Shown here one piece after another: positions 43,741-52,800 of a stretch of DNA of 64,000 nt. A model generated the notes under the pieces. The model was not told where the DNA came from, ran no database searches, and saw only the letters and a list, made by a program, of their open reading frames with translations. Each line of letters opens with the position of its first letter. The stretch's first letter is position 1. Source of the DNA: Chloroflexota bacterium (lineage in GTDB: Bacteria; Chloroflexota; Anaerolineae; Anaerolineales; Villigracilaceae); contig JAKOVF010000121.1 in the NCBI GenBank assembly GCA_029782225.1, positions 1-64,000 of the forward strand, read 5' to 3'. Both the position numbers and the translations under genes were made by a program.

Positions 43741-43872
43741 AATAATTGCGAAAGAACACTGTTGGTGGGTTTGGGAAACTTAATGTTGTAAGGACCAGCT
43801 CTGAACTTGATCCGAATCGTCCAACAATAGATCTTTGCAGTTGATAACGCTACCACATATGCGGAGGAAACC

Positions 43873-46062
43873 ATGTCGACAACTGACGCGCTCAAGGCTT
43901 TTATTTGCCATACCAGCGCTGATTCGGAGTTCGTGGTTGAAGTTGCCAAACACATTGAACGCAACCTGGATGGGATTTTCTATTATGAAGAATACCAGCG
44001 TTGCGATGAATCTTTCGTGATCACGATGAACAGGGCACTCGATGAGTGCAATGTGATGATCATCTTTGTCGGCAAAAGGCTTTCCTCTTATCAAAAGGAT
44101 GAGATCAGCACTGCCTATAGAATTCATCAAAAAAATCCACGCCACTTCTTCCTGGTCCTTCTGGATAATCAGGATGATCTCCCGCCAGAGATCAACATTC
44201 TCGGTGCTTATCCGCAGATCAGGGTCCCCCGTCTGAATAATGCAGAGGCCTATGAGGTGGCAAAGAAGATCGTGAACGATTATTTGAATCTTCCCTGGCA
44301 TTCAGATGACGATCTGCCGCTAAATCCGCACTTGTTTGATTATGAAAAAGATGTCATAGAGTATTTCATTCAGAAGGACCAGGTTGAGAAAAAGATTGCA
44401 GAGCTTCAGACTGAGTTCTCCTGCGAGAATGAAGATGAAATTCCCCCTGCCATCAAGGATAAACTCAGGGAATTGCAGGAGCAGTATGAACCGATTGTCA
44501 AGAAACAATTGCAGGGCTGTCCCAGCAGGTGGCCGGAAGTCGAACGATGGGACGAGAAAACTATAGACAACTACATTGACCAGAGCAAGATTGGTAAGTA
44601 TAGACCGGATGATGCCATGGTTGTTGCAGCAGCCCTTTCTGCCTATCACCGGGAGAACTCAATGGTCATGAGCGGGCTCTGTTTCCCGGAGGCCGGTCCA
44701 CGCAAAGAACTCGCCTACCCACGCGCGGATCGCAACTTGAATGTGGCCGTAATCGTGTCAGGCGGAATTGCACCGGGCATCAACGCGGTGATTGATGGCA
44801 TCACTCAACGTCACCACATGTATGCAAAAAACAAGTATTCCGTGACAGTTTACGGATTCAGAGATGGCTTTCAGGCATTTGACGATCTTGCCCGTTCGCA
44901 ATGCATTCTCATTCCGGAGCATGAGACGGGGAATGAAAATCCTAATCTACTGGTCACCTCCTCACACGTGAGCGAGGGCGGTTCCATCCTGGGGACATCG
45001 CGTTTTGACGGGTTGCTGAATCCCGAGACCCGCAAAAGGGAACTTGAGACCATTGTCACGCAGCTCTTCAACTGGCGAATTGACATTTTGTACGTGATCG
45101 GAGGGGACGGCAGCATGAAAGCCGCCCATGCCATTTGGAGCTTCGCCAAGGAATACTCAACCCAACGCAAGTTGAACAAACATTTATCCGTGATCGCAGT
45201 TCCCAAGACCATGGATAACGATATCTTGTGGGTATGGCAGACGTTTGGATTCCTGTCCGCGGTGGAACGCGCCCGGGAATTGATCGAACATCTGGCGACT
45301 GAGGTCCGGTCGAATCCACGCCTTGGGATTATGCAGCTATTTGGTTCGGACTCGGGGTTTGTCGTGAGCCACGCAGTTCTGGCAAGCAAAACCGGGATTT
45401 GTGATGCAGCGCTCATTCCCGAGGTCAATTTCAGCATGAAGGAACTGGCCGCCTACCTGAGAAGAAGCTTGCAGGAAAGGAAGGGACGCATACCCTACGG
45501 ATTCGTGGTCATGGCAGAGACGGCCATACCAACGGATGCATGTGATTTCCTGGAGGATGCCGATATCGGCTTGAGCGACGTCGAAAAGGATGCCGTGCGG
45601 AAGTTCGACGAAATGCGGATTCAGCATAAGCGCATTGAGGGCCAGACCGACGACTCACTACGCACAGCGGGGCTGAAGATTGTTAGCAAAGGCCTGCAGA
45701 AGTTATTGCCCAGGCATGACGATAGCTTCGCCGCCCAACCCGACTGGGAAAAACTGCGGGTCTTTACGAATGAACCTCGTCACCTGCTTCGGGCCACGCC
45801 GCCCCGTTCCATTGACATCATCACCGCCCAAAGGCTTGGTATCCTTGCGGTGGATAACGCTCTGGCAGGCTATACCGATTTCATGATCAGCCAGTGGCTG
45901 ACGGAATACGTGCTGGTCCCCCTCAAGCTCGTCCTGCTTGGCAGGAAACGCATTCCCAAGGGAGGTATTTTCTGGAAGTCGGTTATTGCAAAGACCGGTC
46001 AGCCATTCGACATGGTGAATGCGCATGAGGGCACAGACGAACAAAAAGAAGCTGTCTCATAG
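43873..46062 (+). CDS. TIR domain fused to a phosphofructokinase-like domain
   Basis: 729 residues; ATG 43873 after GGAGGAA. Residues 6-140 are a TIR domain: KAFICHTSADSEFVVEVA (strand A), NVMIIFVGKRLSSYQKDEIS with Glu77 at the NAD-cleaving position, and strand D FLVLLDN. Residues 150-285 are a helical connector (YEKDVIEYFIQKDQVEKKI, coiled). Residues 288-729 are a PFK-type domain: VAVIVSGGIAPGINAVIDG (296-304 loop), VIGGDGS (GGDGS 410-414), VPKTMDND (444-450, catalytic Asp448), AGYTDFMISQWLTEY and GIFWKSVIAKTGQP. Donor-site residues are GGDGS plus Lys445 (ATP-type Gly with PPi-type Lys, as in plant ATP-PFKs). The sugar-phosphate motif MGRxSG is changed to LFGSDSG (Ser492), so the substrate is uncertain. 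Single gene, own terminator. Confidence 0.85.
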   Translation: MSTTDALKAFICHTSADSEFVVEVAKHIERNLDGIFYYEEYQRCDESFVITMNRALDECNVMIIFVGKRLSSYQKDEISTAYRIHQKNPRHFFLVLLDNQDDLPPEINILGAYPQIRVPRLNNAEAYEVAKKIVNDYLNLPWHSDDDLPLNPHLFDYEKDVIEYFIQKDQVEKKIAELQTEFSCENEDEIPPAIKDKLRELQEQYEPIVKKQLQGCPSRWPEVERWDEKTIDNYIDQSKIGKYRPDDAMVVAAALSAYHRENSMVMSGLCFPEAGPRKELAYPRADRNLNVAVIVSGGIAPGINAVIDGITQRHHMYAKNKYSVTVYGFRDGFQAFDDLARSQCILIPEHETGNENPNLLVTSSHVSEGGSILGTSRFDGLLNPETRKRELETIVTQLFNWRIDILYVIGGDGSMKAAHAIWSFAKEYSTQRKLNKHLSVIAVPKTMDNDILWVWQTFGFLSAVERARELIEHLATEVRSNPRLGIMQLFGSDSGFVVSHAVLASKTGICDAALIPEVNFSMKELAAYLRRSLQERKGRIPYGFVVMAETAIPTDACDFLEDADIGLSDVEKDAVRKFDEMRIQHKRIEGQTDDSLRTAGLKIVSKGLQKLLPRHDDSFAAQPDWEKLRVFTNEPRHLLRATPPRSIDIITAQRLGILAVDNALAGYTDFMISQWLTEYVLVPLKLVLLGRKRIPKGGIFWKSVIAKTGQPFDMVNAHEGTDEQKEAVS

Positions 46063-46150
46063 TTGTGGATAAGGAAGACAGGTCTATCCTAAGTTGCCTC
46101 TACCTTAGAGGCAGCTGAACAAGACCTTGAGATAAATCCTTAACCTGGAA

Positions 46151-46189
46151 AAACGAGAAGAGACGGGTGATTCCCGTCTCTTCTCGTTT
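46151..46189. terminator. Strong terminator between TIR-PFK and a convergent lipoprotein
   Basis: AAACGAGAAGAGACGGG and CCCGTCTCTTCTCGTTT form an exact 17-bp stem around TGATT, with U-runs in both directions. Confidence 0.9.
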
Positions 46190-46201
46190 CAAACTATCGA
46201 G

Positions 46202-46987
46202 TTACTTTACAATCCACAACTTCGAATCGGTGATCTCGCAGCGTACGCCATAATCATGATTCGTACCGGAGATGATCGAGTAGAGCAGATAACCTGGATT
46301 GACAAGCTTATCCTTGAACAGGGTGTATTCTCCGATAAACTGGCCGTCTACTTTCACGTAGGCCTGGGTGCCATTGACAACAAGTTCCATGAAAGCTTCA
46401 GCAGGATTTCCAAGCTTCAGCCGGCCGGAACCGCGGGTCTTGCCAACTTCACCACAGCGGTTAATGCTGCTGTCGCAGTAGGTTAGAAGGACGCGATCAT
46501 TTGTCAGCATGGCAGTATAACCATCGTAATTGTTTGGATCAATGCGAAAACTGAAACCGCAACCGGAATACTGGGGTGCCCCAACCGGCGCCGCGTTTTC
46601 CCACTTCACGTTTGCCCAGGCTGCGAAATCCTGCACAGGACTATCCCAGCCTGCCAGATCGAAGTCCAGATAGTCAATTTGTGCATATTCACGCTTGTAA
46701 TCGTCCAATTTGGCCACCCTACCATCAGTCGATGTGAGATAGCCTTGATCCACATAAGACTGGATCCGGGACATTGTCTCTTCACTTTCCTTCGTAGCCG
46801 CCAGATTTGGCGTCGCGGTGGGCCTGGGGGTAGATGTCGACGTAGGGACCTTCGTCGGCGTCTCAGAGGGAGCCGCGGTATCAGTAGGCGGCACAGCAGT
46901 GGGCACTGCGGTCGCACCGCCTGCGCAGGCGATCGTTGCAATCAGCAAGACGAAAACTGCATACATAATTGGGGTACTTTTCTTCAT
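46202..46987 (-). CDS. Putative lipoprotein with C-terminal sandwich-like domain
   Basis: 261 residues from ATG 46987, chosen over the frame start 47059 because AGGAGG lies just upstream and a signal peptide begins there. MKKSTPIMYAVFVLLIATIACAGG has lipobox IAC (Cys 21), then a Thr/Pro linker (25-70). The globular part has KWENAAPVGAPQYSGCGFSFR, a Trp/Asp-rich strand region and ELVVNGTQAYVKVDGQFIGEYTLF, reminiscent of LamG/DUF1080-type sugar-binding sandwiches. Probably surface-exposed. A perfect palindrome sits 64 bases upstream. Confidence 0.7.
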   Translation of the reverse strand: MKKSTPIMYAVFVLLIATIACAGGATAVPTAVPPTDTAAPSETPTKVPTSTSTPRPTATPNLAATKESEETMSRIQSYVDQGYLTSTDGRVAKLDDYKREYAQIDYLDFDLAGWDSPVQDFAAWANVKWENAAPVGAPQYSGCGFSFRIDPNNYDGYTAMLTNDRVLLTYCDSSINRCGEVGKTRGSGRLKLGNPAEAFMELVVNGTQAYVKVDGQFIGEYTLFKDKLVNPGYLLYSIISGTNHDYGVRCEITDSKLWIVK

Positions 46988-47050
46988 TTTTATCAATCCT
47001 CCTTTTCTAACGGGACTTGCTCCATGATATAAAACAACGCTCAATTGGGA

Positions 47051-47068
47051 CAGTGACATCTGTCACTG
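47051..47068. promoter_or_regulatory. Palindrome upstream of the lipoprotein
   Basis: CAGTGACA-TC-TGTCACTG is an exact 8-bp inverted repeat, 64 bases before the lipoprotein start and about 100 before the divergent VIT1-type gene. It resembles an operator; it is not the GTGACAGTCAC repeat. Confidence 0.4.
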
Positions 47069-47166
47069 ATTCAGATTAGAACCCGGCTGAGATACCATCA
47101 CAGATGAGATTTTCCATGGAAAGGGTTAGTGGCGGTAGAATAGGCTACAACGATTGAGGAGACCCC

Positions 47167-48039
47167 ATGCAACCGACTCAAGAGGCCCTGCTTCAACTAC
47201 AAACTTATCAACGCACAGAGATCACTGAGCATCATATCTATAAACGTCTGGCAAAGACAATCAATTCGAAGGAGAATCGTGAGGTCCTGGAGAAAATCGC
47301 GGCCGATGAACTCTATCATTATCAGGAGTGGAAAAAATATACACAGCTTGATATCAAGCCGGATATGTTCATGGTATGGAAATACACCCTGATCGGCAGA
47401 CTGTTTGGCTTTACATTCGGCATCAAGCTGATGGAACGTGGAGAGGAAAAGGCTCAGAAGAACTATTCGAGCCTCAAAGGCGTTATCCCGAACATCGATA
47501 ACTGGATCAAGAGCGAGGACGAGCATGAACAGTTGTTGATCGGGATGCTGGACGAGGAACGCTTACGCTATGCGGGTTCAGTCGTGCTTGGGCTGAACGA
47601 TGCGCTTGTGGAGCTCACCGGCGCTCTCGCGGGACTGACGCTGGCGCTGCAGAACGTAAAATTGATTGCCCTTTCGGGTCTCATTACTGGCATCGCCGCG
47701 GCCATGTCCATGGCAGCTTCGGAATATCTCTCCACCCGCTCCGAAAAAACGGATAAGCACCCGGTCCGCGCGGCGATCTATACAGGTATCGCGTATATCT
47801 TCACCGTTTTCTTGCTCATTCTCCCCTACCTGCTCTTCAAAAACTATTATCTCGACCTCGTCTGGGCGTTGACTACGGCTGTAATTATTATCGCTGTTTT
47901 CAATTACTACATCTCCGTCGCCAAGGACGAACCCTTCCGCGAGCGCTTCCTGGAGATGGCGGGGCTAAGCCTGGGCGTCGCGACCTTTTCGTTCATTATC
48001 GGATATTTCATCCGCACGTGGCTTGGAATTGAAATTTAA
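47167..48039 (+). CDS. Ferritin-like domain fused to VIT1/CCC1 transporter
   Basis: 290 residues. Residues 1-135 are a rubrerythrin-like four-helix part (HHIYKRLAKTIN, AADELYHYQEWKKYT, SEDEHEQLLIGMLDEERL) with several Glu/His of a di-iron site. Residues 138-290 are a VIT1/CCC1-type transporter (SVVLGLNDALVELTGALAGLT, GITAAMSMAASEYLSTRSE, five helices). Such fusions (MbfA-type) export iron or manganese. Lies 39 bases before the DUF1786 gene. Confidence 0.85.
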   Translation: MQPTQEALLQLQTYQRTEITEHHIYKRLAKTINSKENREVLEKIAADELYHYQEWKKYTQLDIKPDMFMVWKYTLIGRLFGFTFGIKLMERGEEKAQKNYSSLKGVIPNIDNWIKSEDEHEQLLIGMLDEERLRYAGSVVLGLNDALVELTGALAGLTLALQNVKLIALSGLITGIAAAMSMAASEYLSTRSEKTDKHPVRAAIYTGIAYIFTVFLLILPYLLFKNYYLDLVWALTTAVIIIAVFNYYISVAKDEPFRERFLEMAGLSLGVATFSFIIGYFIRTWLGIEI

Positions 48040-48079
48040 CACGTAGATCACACTTGAAGCGTGACCTACCGCAATAACT

Positions 48080-49279
48080 ATGAAAATCTTAAGTGTAGAT
48101 ATTGGTACAGGCACACAGGATATTTTTCTCTACGATTCCAATCTCGACATCGAGAATGGATTCAAACTCGTCCTGCCTTCGCCTACCATGATGGTTCATT
48201 GGCGGCTCAAACAGGCGCTTCCTAAGCGGACCCCAATCCTGCTGACCGGACATCAGATGGGAGGCGGCCCCTCGGCCTGGGTTATTGAAGAATACGCGCG
48301 TGCGGGAGTCCCGGTTTACATGACGCCCGACGCAGCAACTACCATCAATGATGAACTCGACAAAGTCGAAGCATTGGGAATCAAAATCGTCTCCGACGAT
48401 AAGATCAATCGTCTGCCGTCCACGGTCCATCGCCTCGAATTGCGCGATTTTGATTTCCCTGCCATTGCTAAAACCTTTAAAGATTATAGCGTTTCACTCA
48501 ATGACCTCGCCGCGGTCGCCGTCGCGGTGTTTGACCACGGCAACGCCCCCGCCGGAGTTTCAGACAGACAATTCCGATTTGATTATCTCGATCAAAGAAT
48601 CCGAGCAAAGAATTCTCTGGCAGCCTTTGCTTATCTTTCCAGTGATATTCCCAGGATTATGACCCGCCTCCAATCTGTGGCGGACTCCGCAGGCGAATTG
48701 CCTTGTCCGCTGGTTGTAATGGACACGGCACCAGCGGCAGTGCTTGGAGCGAACTTCGATCCGTCGGTGGCAAAGCAAAAGCAAAAAATAATCTGCAACG
48801 TGGGAAACTTTCATACGCTGGCATTCCGTCTGGGCGAGAATGGAATCCAGGGCATTTTCGAGCATCATACCGGTGAGATCGATCTACCCAAGCTGGAATC
48901 GCTTTTGCGGGCACTGGCCGATGGTTCTCTCAAACACGAGGATGTTTTCAATGATATGGGTCACGGCGCCCTGATATATTCACAGGATAAGTTCGAGTTT
49001 GGGAGAGATGAGTTCGATGTGGTGGTAACAGGGCCGCGGAGAAGCATGTTCCAGACGCTGGACCACGGACCACAGTCCACGAAAAGTCGTCCGTCGTCTG
49101 TGGTCAATGGTCAGTTACGCCCCTATTTTGCTGTCCCCTTCGGTGACATGATGATCGCGGGCTGTTTTGGTCTACTGGCGGCGACAGCAGAGGTCGTGCC
49201 CAATTTAGCGGAAGCCATTCAAGGGTCGATGCGAGGCGAGCGCGGGCGTGGGGTCGCTCCGTGGGACGTGCCGGCATAA
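48080..49279 (+). CDS. DUF1786-family protein with an in-frame repeat insertion
   Basis: 399 residues. MKILSVDIGTGTQDIFLYDSN, LLTGHQMGGGPSAWVIEEYARAG and IICNVGNFHTLAFRLGENGIQGIFEHHTGEI are the DUF1786 (PF08735) pattern; the start and the GNFHT loop look like an actin/hexokinase-type nucleotide fold. Function unknown. Around residues 328-345 a palindromic repeat (49061-49112) is inserted in frame, giving DHGPQSTKSRPSSVVNGQ before LRPYFAVPFGDMMIAG. The gene survives as one reading frame. It ends 11 bases before the VOC gene. Confidence 0.8.
   Translation: MKILSVDIGTGTQDIFLYDSNLDIENGFKLVLPSPTMMVHWRLKQALPKRTPILLTGHQMGGGPSAWVIEEYARAGVPVYMTPDAATTINDELDKVEALGIKIVSDDKINRLPSTVHRLELRDFDFPAIAKTFKDYSVSLNDLAAVAVAVFDHGNAPAGVSDRQFRFDYLDQRIRAKNSLAAFAYLSSDIPRIMTRLQSVADSAGELPCPLVVMDTAPAAVLGANFDPSVAKQKQKIICNVGNFHTLAFRLGENGIQGIFEHHTGEIDLPKLESLLRALADGSLKHEDVFNDMGHGALIYSQDKFEFGRDEFDVVVTGPRRSMFQTLDHGPQSTKSRPSSVVNGQLRPYFAVPFGDMMIAGCFGLLAATAEVVPNLAEAIQGSMRGERGRGVAPWDVPA
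49061..49112. repeat. Palindromic repeat inside the DUF1786 gene
   Basis: GACCACGGACCACAG (49061-49075) pairs with CTGTGGTCAATGGTC (49098-49112), 13 of 15 bases. It has no role in the fold and matches no other part of the family protein, so it was inserted and kept because its length preserves the frame. Confidence 0.65.
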
Positions 49280-49290
49280 AAGGAGTTGGA

Positions 49291-49716
49291 ATGCATCAAC
49301 ACCTGCATCTCATCACGTTAGGTGTAACGAATCTGGAAAGGTCAAAGAAGTTTTATGCCGAGATCCTTGGATGGAAACCGTCCAGTTCGAGCAGCGATGA
49401 TGTTTCGTTTTTTCAGGCGGGGGGTGTGGTCCTGGCACTTTTTCCGCGGGAGGAACTGGCGAAGGATGCATTGATCTCGTCCGACGGACATGGCTTTGCT
49501 GGCTTCAGCCTGGCTTATAACGCTCAGAGCGAAGCCGAAGTGGATGAGATCATTCACGACTTGAAAGCCAGAGGTGTGAATATTCTCAAGGAACCTCAGA
49601 AAGTCTTCTGGGGTGGATACAGCTCCTATTTCACGGATCCCGATGGCTATTGTTGGGAGGTCGCTTACAATCCGTTCTTCCCGTTTGATGAGAATGGCAA
49701 TTTGAAGTTGAATTAG
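49291..49716 (+). CDS. VOC-family (glyoxalase/bleomycin resistance) protein
   Basis: 141 residues from ATG 49291 (AGGAG). HLHLITLGVTNLERSKKFYAEILGWK, GGVVLALFPREELA and SSYFTDPDGYCWEVAYNPFFPF are the paired beta-alpha-beta modules of a VOC domain with metal-type His and Glu. Typical length. Substrate unknown; the third residue of the metal site (Glu near WEVAYNP) is present. Confidence 0.9.
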   Translation: MHQHLHLITLGVTNLERSKKFYAEILGWKPSSSSSDDVSFFQAGGVVLALFPREELAKDALISSDGHGFAGFSLAYNAQSEAEVDEIIHDLKARGVNILKEPQKVFWGGYSSYFTDPDGYCWEVAYNPFFPFDENGNLKLN

Positions 49717-49751
49717 CACCGGGCAATCGCGGGATTCCTTCGAAAATAAAA

Positions 49752-49775
49752 GGGACTGTCCGTGTGGACAGTCCC
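49752..49775. terminator. Hairpin between VOC and the winged-helix regulator
   Basis: GGGACTGTCC-GTGT-GGACAGTCCC with a T-rich run on its minus-strand side (CTTTTATTTTC), so it probably ends the minus-strand regulator transcript. The remaining 49717-49965 shows no gene. Confidence 0.6.
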
Positions 49776-49965
49776 AATGATTTCTCCCCGATTACCCCCA
49801 TCCTATTTATGGATGAATGAAAACCTTCAGTGCGGATACCAGTCTCAGTGAGTTTGCAATGTTGAAAGGTAATCAGGATTTTAAGTTGTCTAGGTAACAA
49901 AAGCGTCTTTTTGGGTCTCACAAATAGTCCCAAGAATGGCTTCTTTGGTCGCAAATCTGGAATTC

Positions 49966-50676
49966 TCAGCGAGAGTCGGTACTAAATTGATACCCGAGGC
50001 CAGGCGACGTTTGCAGGTACACAGGTTTGGCGGGATCTTTTTCGATCTTGCGGCGGACTCGGTACACCAGATTCTTTAGAATCGTGCTGTCAGCCTCCCC
50101 GGCATAGCCCCATACGTGCTGGATCAGGTTGTCGGTTGTGACCGGACGGCCCGCCCGGCTCATGAGGAAGTAGAGGAGACGGAATTCCAGGTTGGTTAAG
50201 CGCACCGCCTGTCCGTTTGGAAGTGTCACAGAACGCAACTCGGGCTGCAATTGCAGCTTGCCCACCGCCAGAGGTTCAAGCGTATCCGGGGAGACTGTCC
50301 AGGCCCGGCGCAGCCAGACCTTGATCTTCGCATTGAAGAGTGAAGGACTGGTGGGCTTGGTAATCACATCGTCCACCCCGGCCAGATAAGCGTTGAGTTG
50401 AAATTCCTCAGTGCCCATCGGGGTCAACAAAATGATCGGGACGACCGTCTCCGTCCTGAGCTTTTTCACCATTTCCACGAGCAGGTTTTCCGGCCAATTG
50501 ATGTCCAGCACAATCAGGTCAGGGAGCTCCTCGGAGGCGCGCTGGAACACATTCGCCGGGACCGCCTCGAGGGCTACATCCAGCTTCTGCTGTTGAAGGG
50601 TAAAAACCCAGAGCGGCCCCGTCGTCTGATGATTGCTGACGATCAACACCTTCTGATTAAGATCCAGCTTCTGCAA
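49966..50676 (-). CDS. Response regulator with winged-helix (OmpR-type) output
   Basis: 236 residues. Residues 8-125 are a receiver-like domain: VLIVSNHQTTGPLWVF (no acidic pair, so phosphorylation is doubtful), LPDLIVLDINWPENLL with the Asp, ILLTPMGTEE and VITKPTSPSLF (Lys). Residues 140-233 are an OmpR winged helix: LTNLEFRLLYFLMSRAGRPVTT, LIQHVWGYAGEADSTILKNLVYRVRRKIE and SPGLGYQFS. It probably senses through a partner rather than by standard phosphotransfer. No kinase is adjacent; divergent from glmS. Confidence 0.88.
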   Translation of the reverse strand: MQKLDLNQKVLIVSNHQTTGPLWVFTLQQQKLDVALEAVPANVFQRASEELPDLIVLDINWPENLLVEMVKKLRTETVVPIILLTPMGTEEFQLNAYLAGVDDVITKPTSPSLFNAKIKVWLRRAWTVSPDTLEPLAVGKLQLQPELRSVTLPNGQAVRLTNLEFRLLYFLMSRAGRPVTTDNLIQHVWGYAGEADSTILKNLVYRVRRKIEKDPAKPVYLQTSPGLGYQFSTDSR

Positions 50677-50904
50677 TGCGCACCTTTCTCATAACAGGGA
50701 ATCGCTGAACGGCAGGTTGATCTCGGTGTTCATGGTGAAAACCTGCTGAAATCTGCTTCTCCACGAAATTATAGCATCAACCAAAGCGGAAACAGCAGTT
50801 GCCCCTAAACAAAAATCTGCCAAAACGAGGCCAAACGGCAGTAATCGGACCGGCCCAATACAGATATAATCCCCGTACTATTTTGACCTCAGGAGAAACG
50901 TTCC

Positions 50905-52692
50905 ATGTGTGGAATTTTCGGTTACGTGACAGAGAAAGAGCAGCAGCTTGGTCCGATCCTGATTGATGCGGCGAAGCGGCTTACCTACCGCGGCTATGAT
51001 TCAGTCGGCGCGGCAACCTTGAACGATGGCCGGATCGATTTACGAAAAGATGTTGGCAAAGTGGAGGTTGTATCGGAAAAGTATCACTTCAGCGACATGC
51101 GCGGATCGCGTGGGATCACCCAATTGAGATGGGCAACGTTCGGCGAGCCTTCGCAGGTGAATTCACAGCCGCATCTGGATTCAGATGGCGACATGGTCGG
51201 CGCGCACAACGGCAACGTGGTGAACAACGTTGAACTGCGCGAGCAGTTCATTGACGAGGGCATGACCGTCCGCTCACAGAACGACGGCGAGACATGCGTC
51301 CATGCCGTGGAGCGCTACATCAATCGCGGCTATGAATTCATCGACGCGATCCGCCTGGCCTATGGCGACCTGCAAGGCGATTATACGTTTGTCATTGGCC
51401 GCGCGAATGACAACAAACTCTACGCCTTCAAAAAAGGTTCGGGCATGGTGGTGGGACTGGGAGAGGGCTTTACCTGCGTTTCGTCTGACCTGCCTTCGAT
51501 TCTTCCACTGACACGCAAGATCATTCGCCCGCAGGATGGAGAGATCGTCACATTATGGGCGGACCGCGTGGAAGTGCGCTCCGTCAGGGATGGAAAACGC
51601 ATCGAGCGGGACCCGGAGTTGGTCACCGAGTCGATGGACGCGGTTCAAAAGGGTGGATATCCCCATTTCATGCTCAAAGAGATTCACGAACAGCCCCAGG
51701 TAGCACGCGAGCTTCTGCATTTGCTCGACGGAAGTCCGGAAGTGCAGAGCCTCGTGAGCAAAATGAAGAAAGCACGGCATTTGTATTTCATCGCCTGCGG
51801 TACCAGTTACCACGCCGCCATGGCGGGCTCCGTCTATTTTGCACAACTCGCAGGTCGACCGGCCATCCCGGTGTTGGCACCGCAGTTCATCCCGCAGTAT
51901 GCGCCCGCAGTGGGACATGAAGATGTAGGGATTTTCGTCAGCCAATCCGGCGAGACAAAAGATGTGCTCAACGCCCTGGAAATCGCCGAGAAGCGCGGCA
52001 TGTCCTGTTATGGGCTCGCGAATGTCATCGGCTCCACACTGACCAAGGCCACTTCATTTTGTCTGCCGCTGTGCTGCGGGTACGAGATCAGTGTGCCAGC
52101 CACGAAGACATTTACTAATCAGGTCATCACCTTCTTGTATCTGGCATATCGGATGGCGGGACGTGATACCCATGAACTGGAGCGGATCCCGGAGTTGATG
52201 GAAGCCACAATGAACGCGATCAGTTCACAGGTCGAGGCCGTTGCGAAGGATATCAATTCCTGGAATGATATGTATTGCCTTGGCTACGGCGCGACGTATC
52301 CAATCGCGCTCGAAGGCGCGTTGAAGTTGAAAGAGATCACCTATGCTCACTGTGAGGGAATGCTCTCCACCGAGTTCAAACATGGACCGCTTTCGGCGGT
52401 GAGCAAGGGATTCCCGATCATCTTCGTAGCTGGTCCCGAGGACGTCCCGCTCATCATCAGCGGAATCAACGAAGTCAAAGTCCGCGGCGCTCGGACGATT
52501 GTCATCTCAGAGGATGACCCACGCCTGCGGGCAAACGCCGATGATGTGATCGCACTGCCTAAATCGGACACACAGATCAGCTCATTGCTGGGAGTCCTGC
52601 CTCTGCAAATGCTCTCGTATCACATGAGCGTCATGCGCGGATTCGATCCTGATTTCCCAAGAAACCTGTCCAAGACGCTGACCGTGGATTGA
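50905..52692 (+). CDS. glmS: Glutamine-fructose-6-phosphate aminotransferase (isomerizing)
   Basis: 595 residues. First step of UDP-GlcNAc synthesis. MCGIFGYVTEKEQQ starts with the glutaminase nucleophile Cys2; LRWATFGEPS and HNGNVVNN are the class II amidotransferase motifs. The two SIS domains carry ACGTSYHAAMAGSVYF, SQSGETKDVLNALEIA and EGALKLKEITYAHCEGM. ATG 50905 follows CAGGAG. A TATAAT at 50865-50870 is a plausible -10. Near-usual length. Confidence 0.95.
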   Translation: MCGIFGYVTEKEQQLGPILIDAAKRLTYRGYDSVGAATLNDGRIDLRKDVGKVEVVSEKYHFSDMRGSRGITQLRWATFGEPSQVNSQPHLDSDGDMVGAHNGNVVNNVELREQFIDEGMTVRSQNDGETCVHAVERYINRGYEFIDAIRLAYGDLQGDYTFVIGRANDNKLYAFKKGSGMVVGLGEGFTCVSSDLPSILPLTRKIIRPQDGEIVTLWADRVEVRSVRDGKRIERDPELVTESMDAVQKGGYPHFMLKEIHEQPQVARELLHLLDGSPEVQSLVSKMKKARHLYFIACGTSYHAAMAGSVYFAQLAGRPAIPVLAPQFIPQYAPAVGHEDVGIFVSQSGETKDVLNALEIAEKRGMSCYGLANVIGSTLTKATSFCLPLCCGYEISVPATKTFTNQVITFLYLAYRMAGRDTHELERIPELMEATMNAISSQVEAVAKDINSWNDMYCLGYGATYPIALEGALKLKEITYAHCEGMLSTEFKHGPLSAVSKGFPIIFVAGPEDVPLIISGINEVKVRGARTIVISEDDPRLRANADDVIALPKSDTQISSLLGVLPLQMLSYHMSVMRGFDPDFPRNLSKTLTVD

Positions 52693-52800
52693 ATTCTTGT
52701 TTGCGGGAGCGTATAATTTTGTACATAATCAACGATGATGTCGCTATTGCGTTACAAGAAAATATGATTGGGTAAATCAGGCAACAGGAGCGAACTCAGC

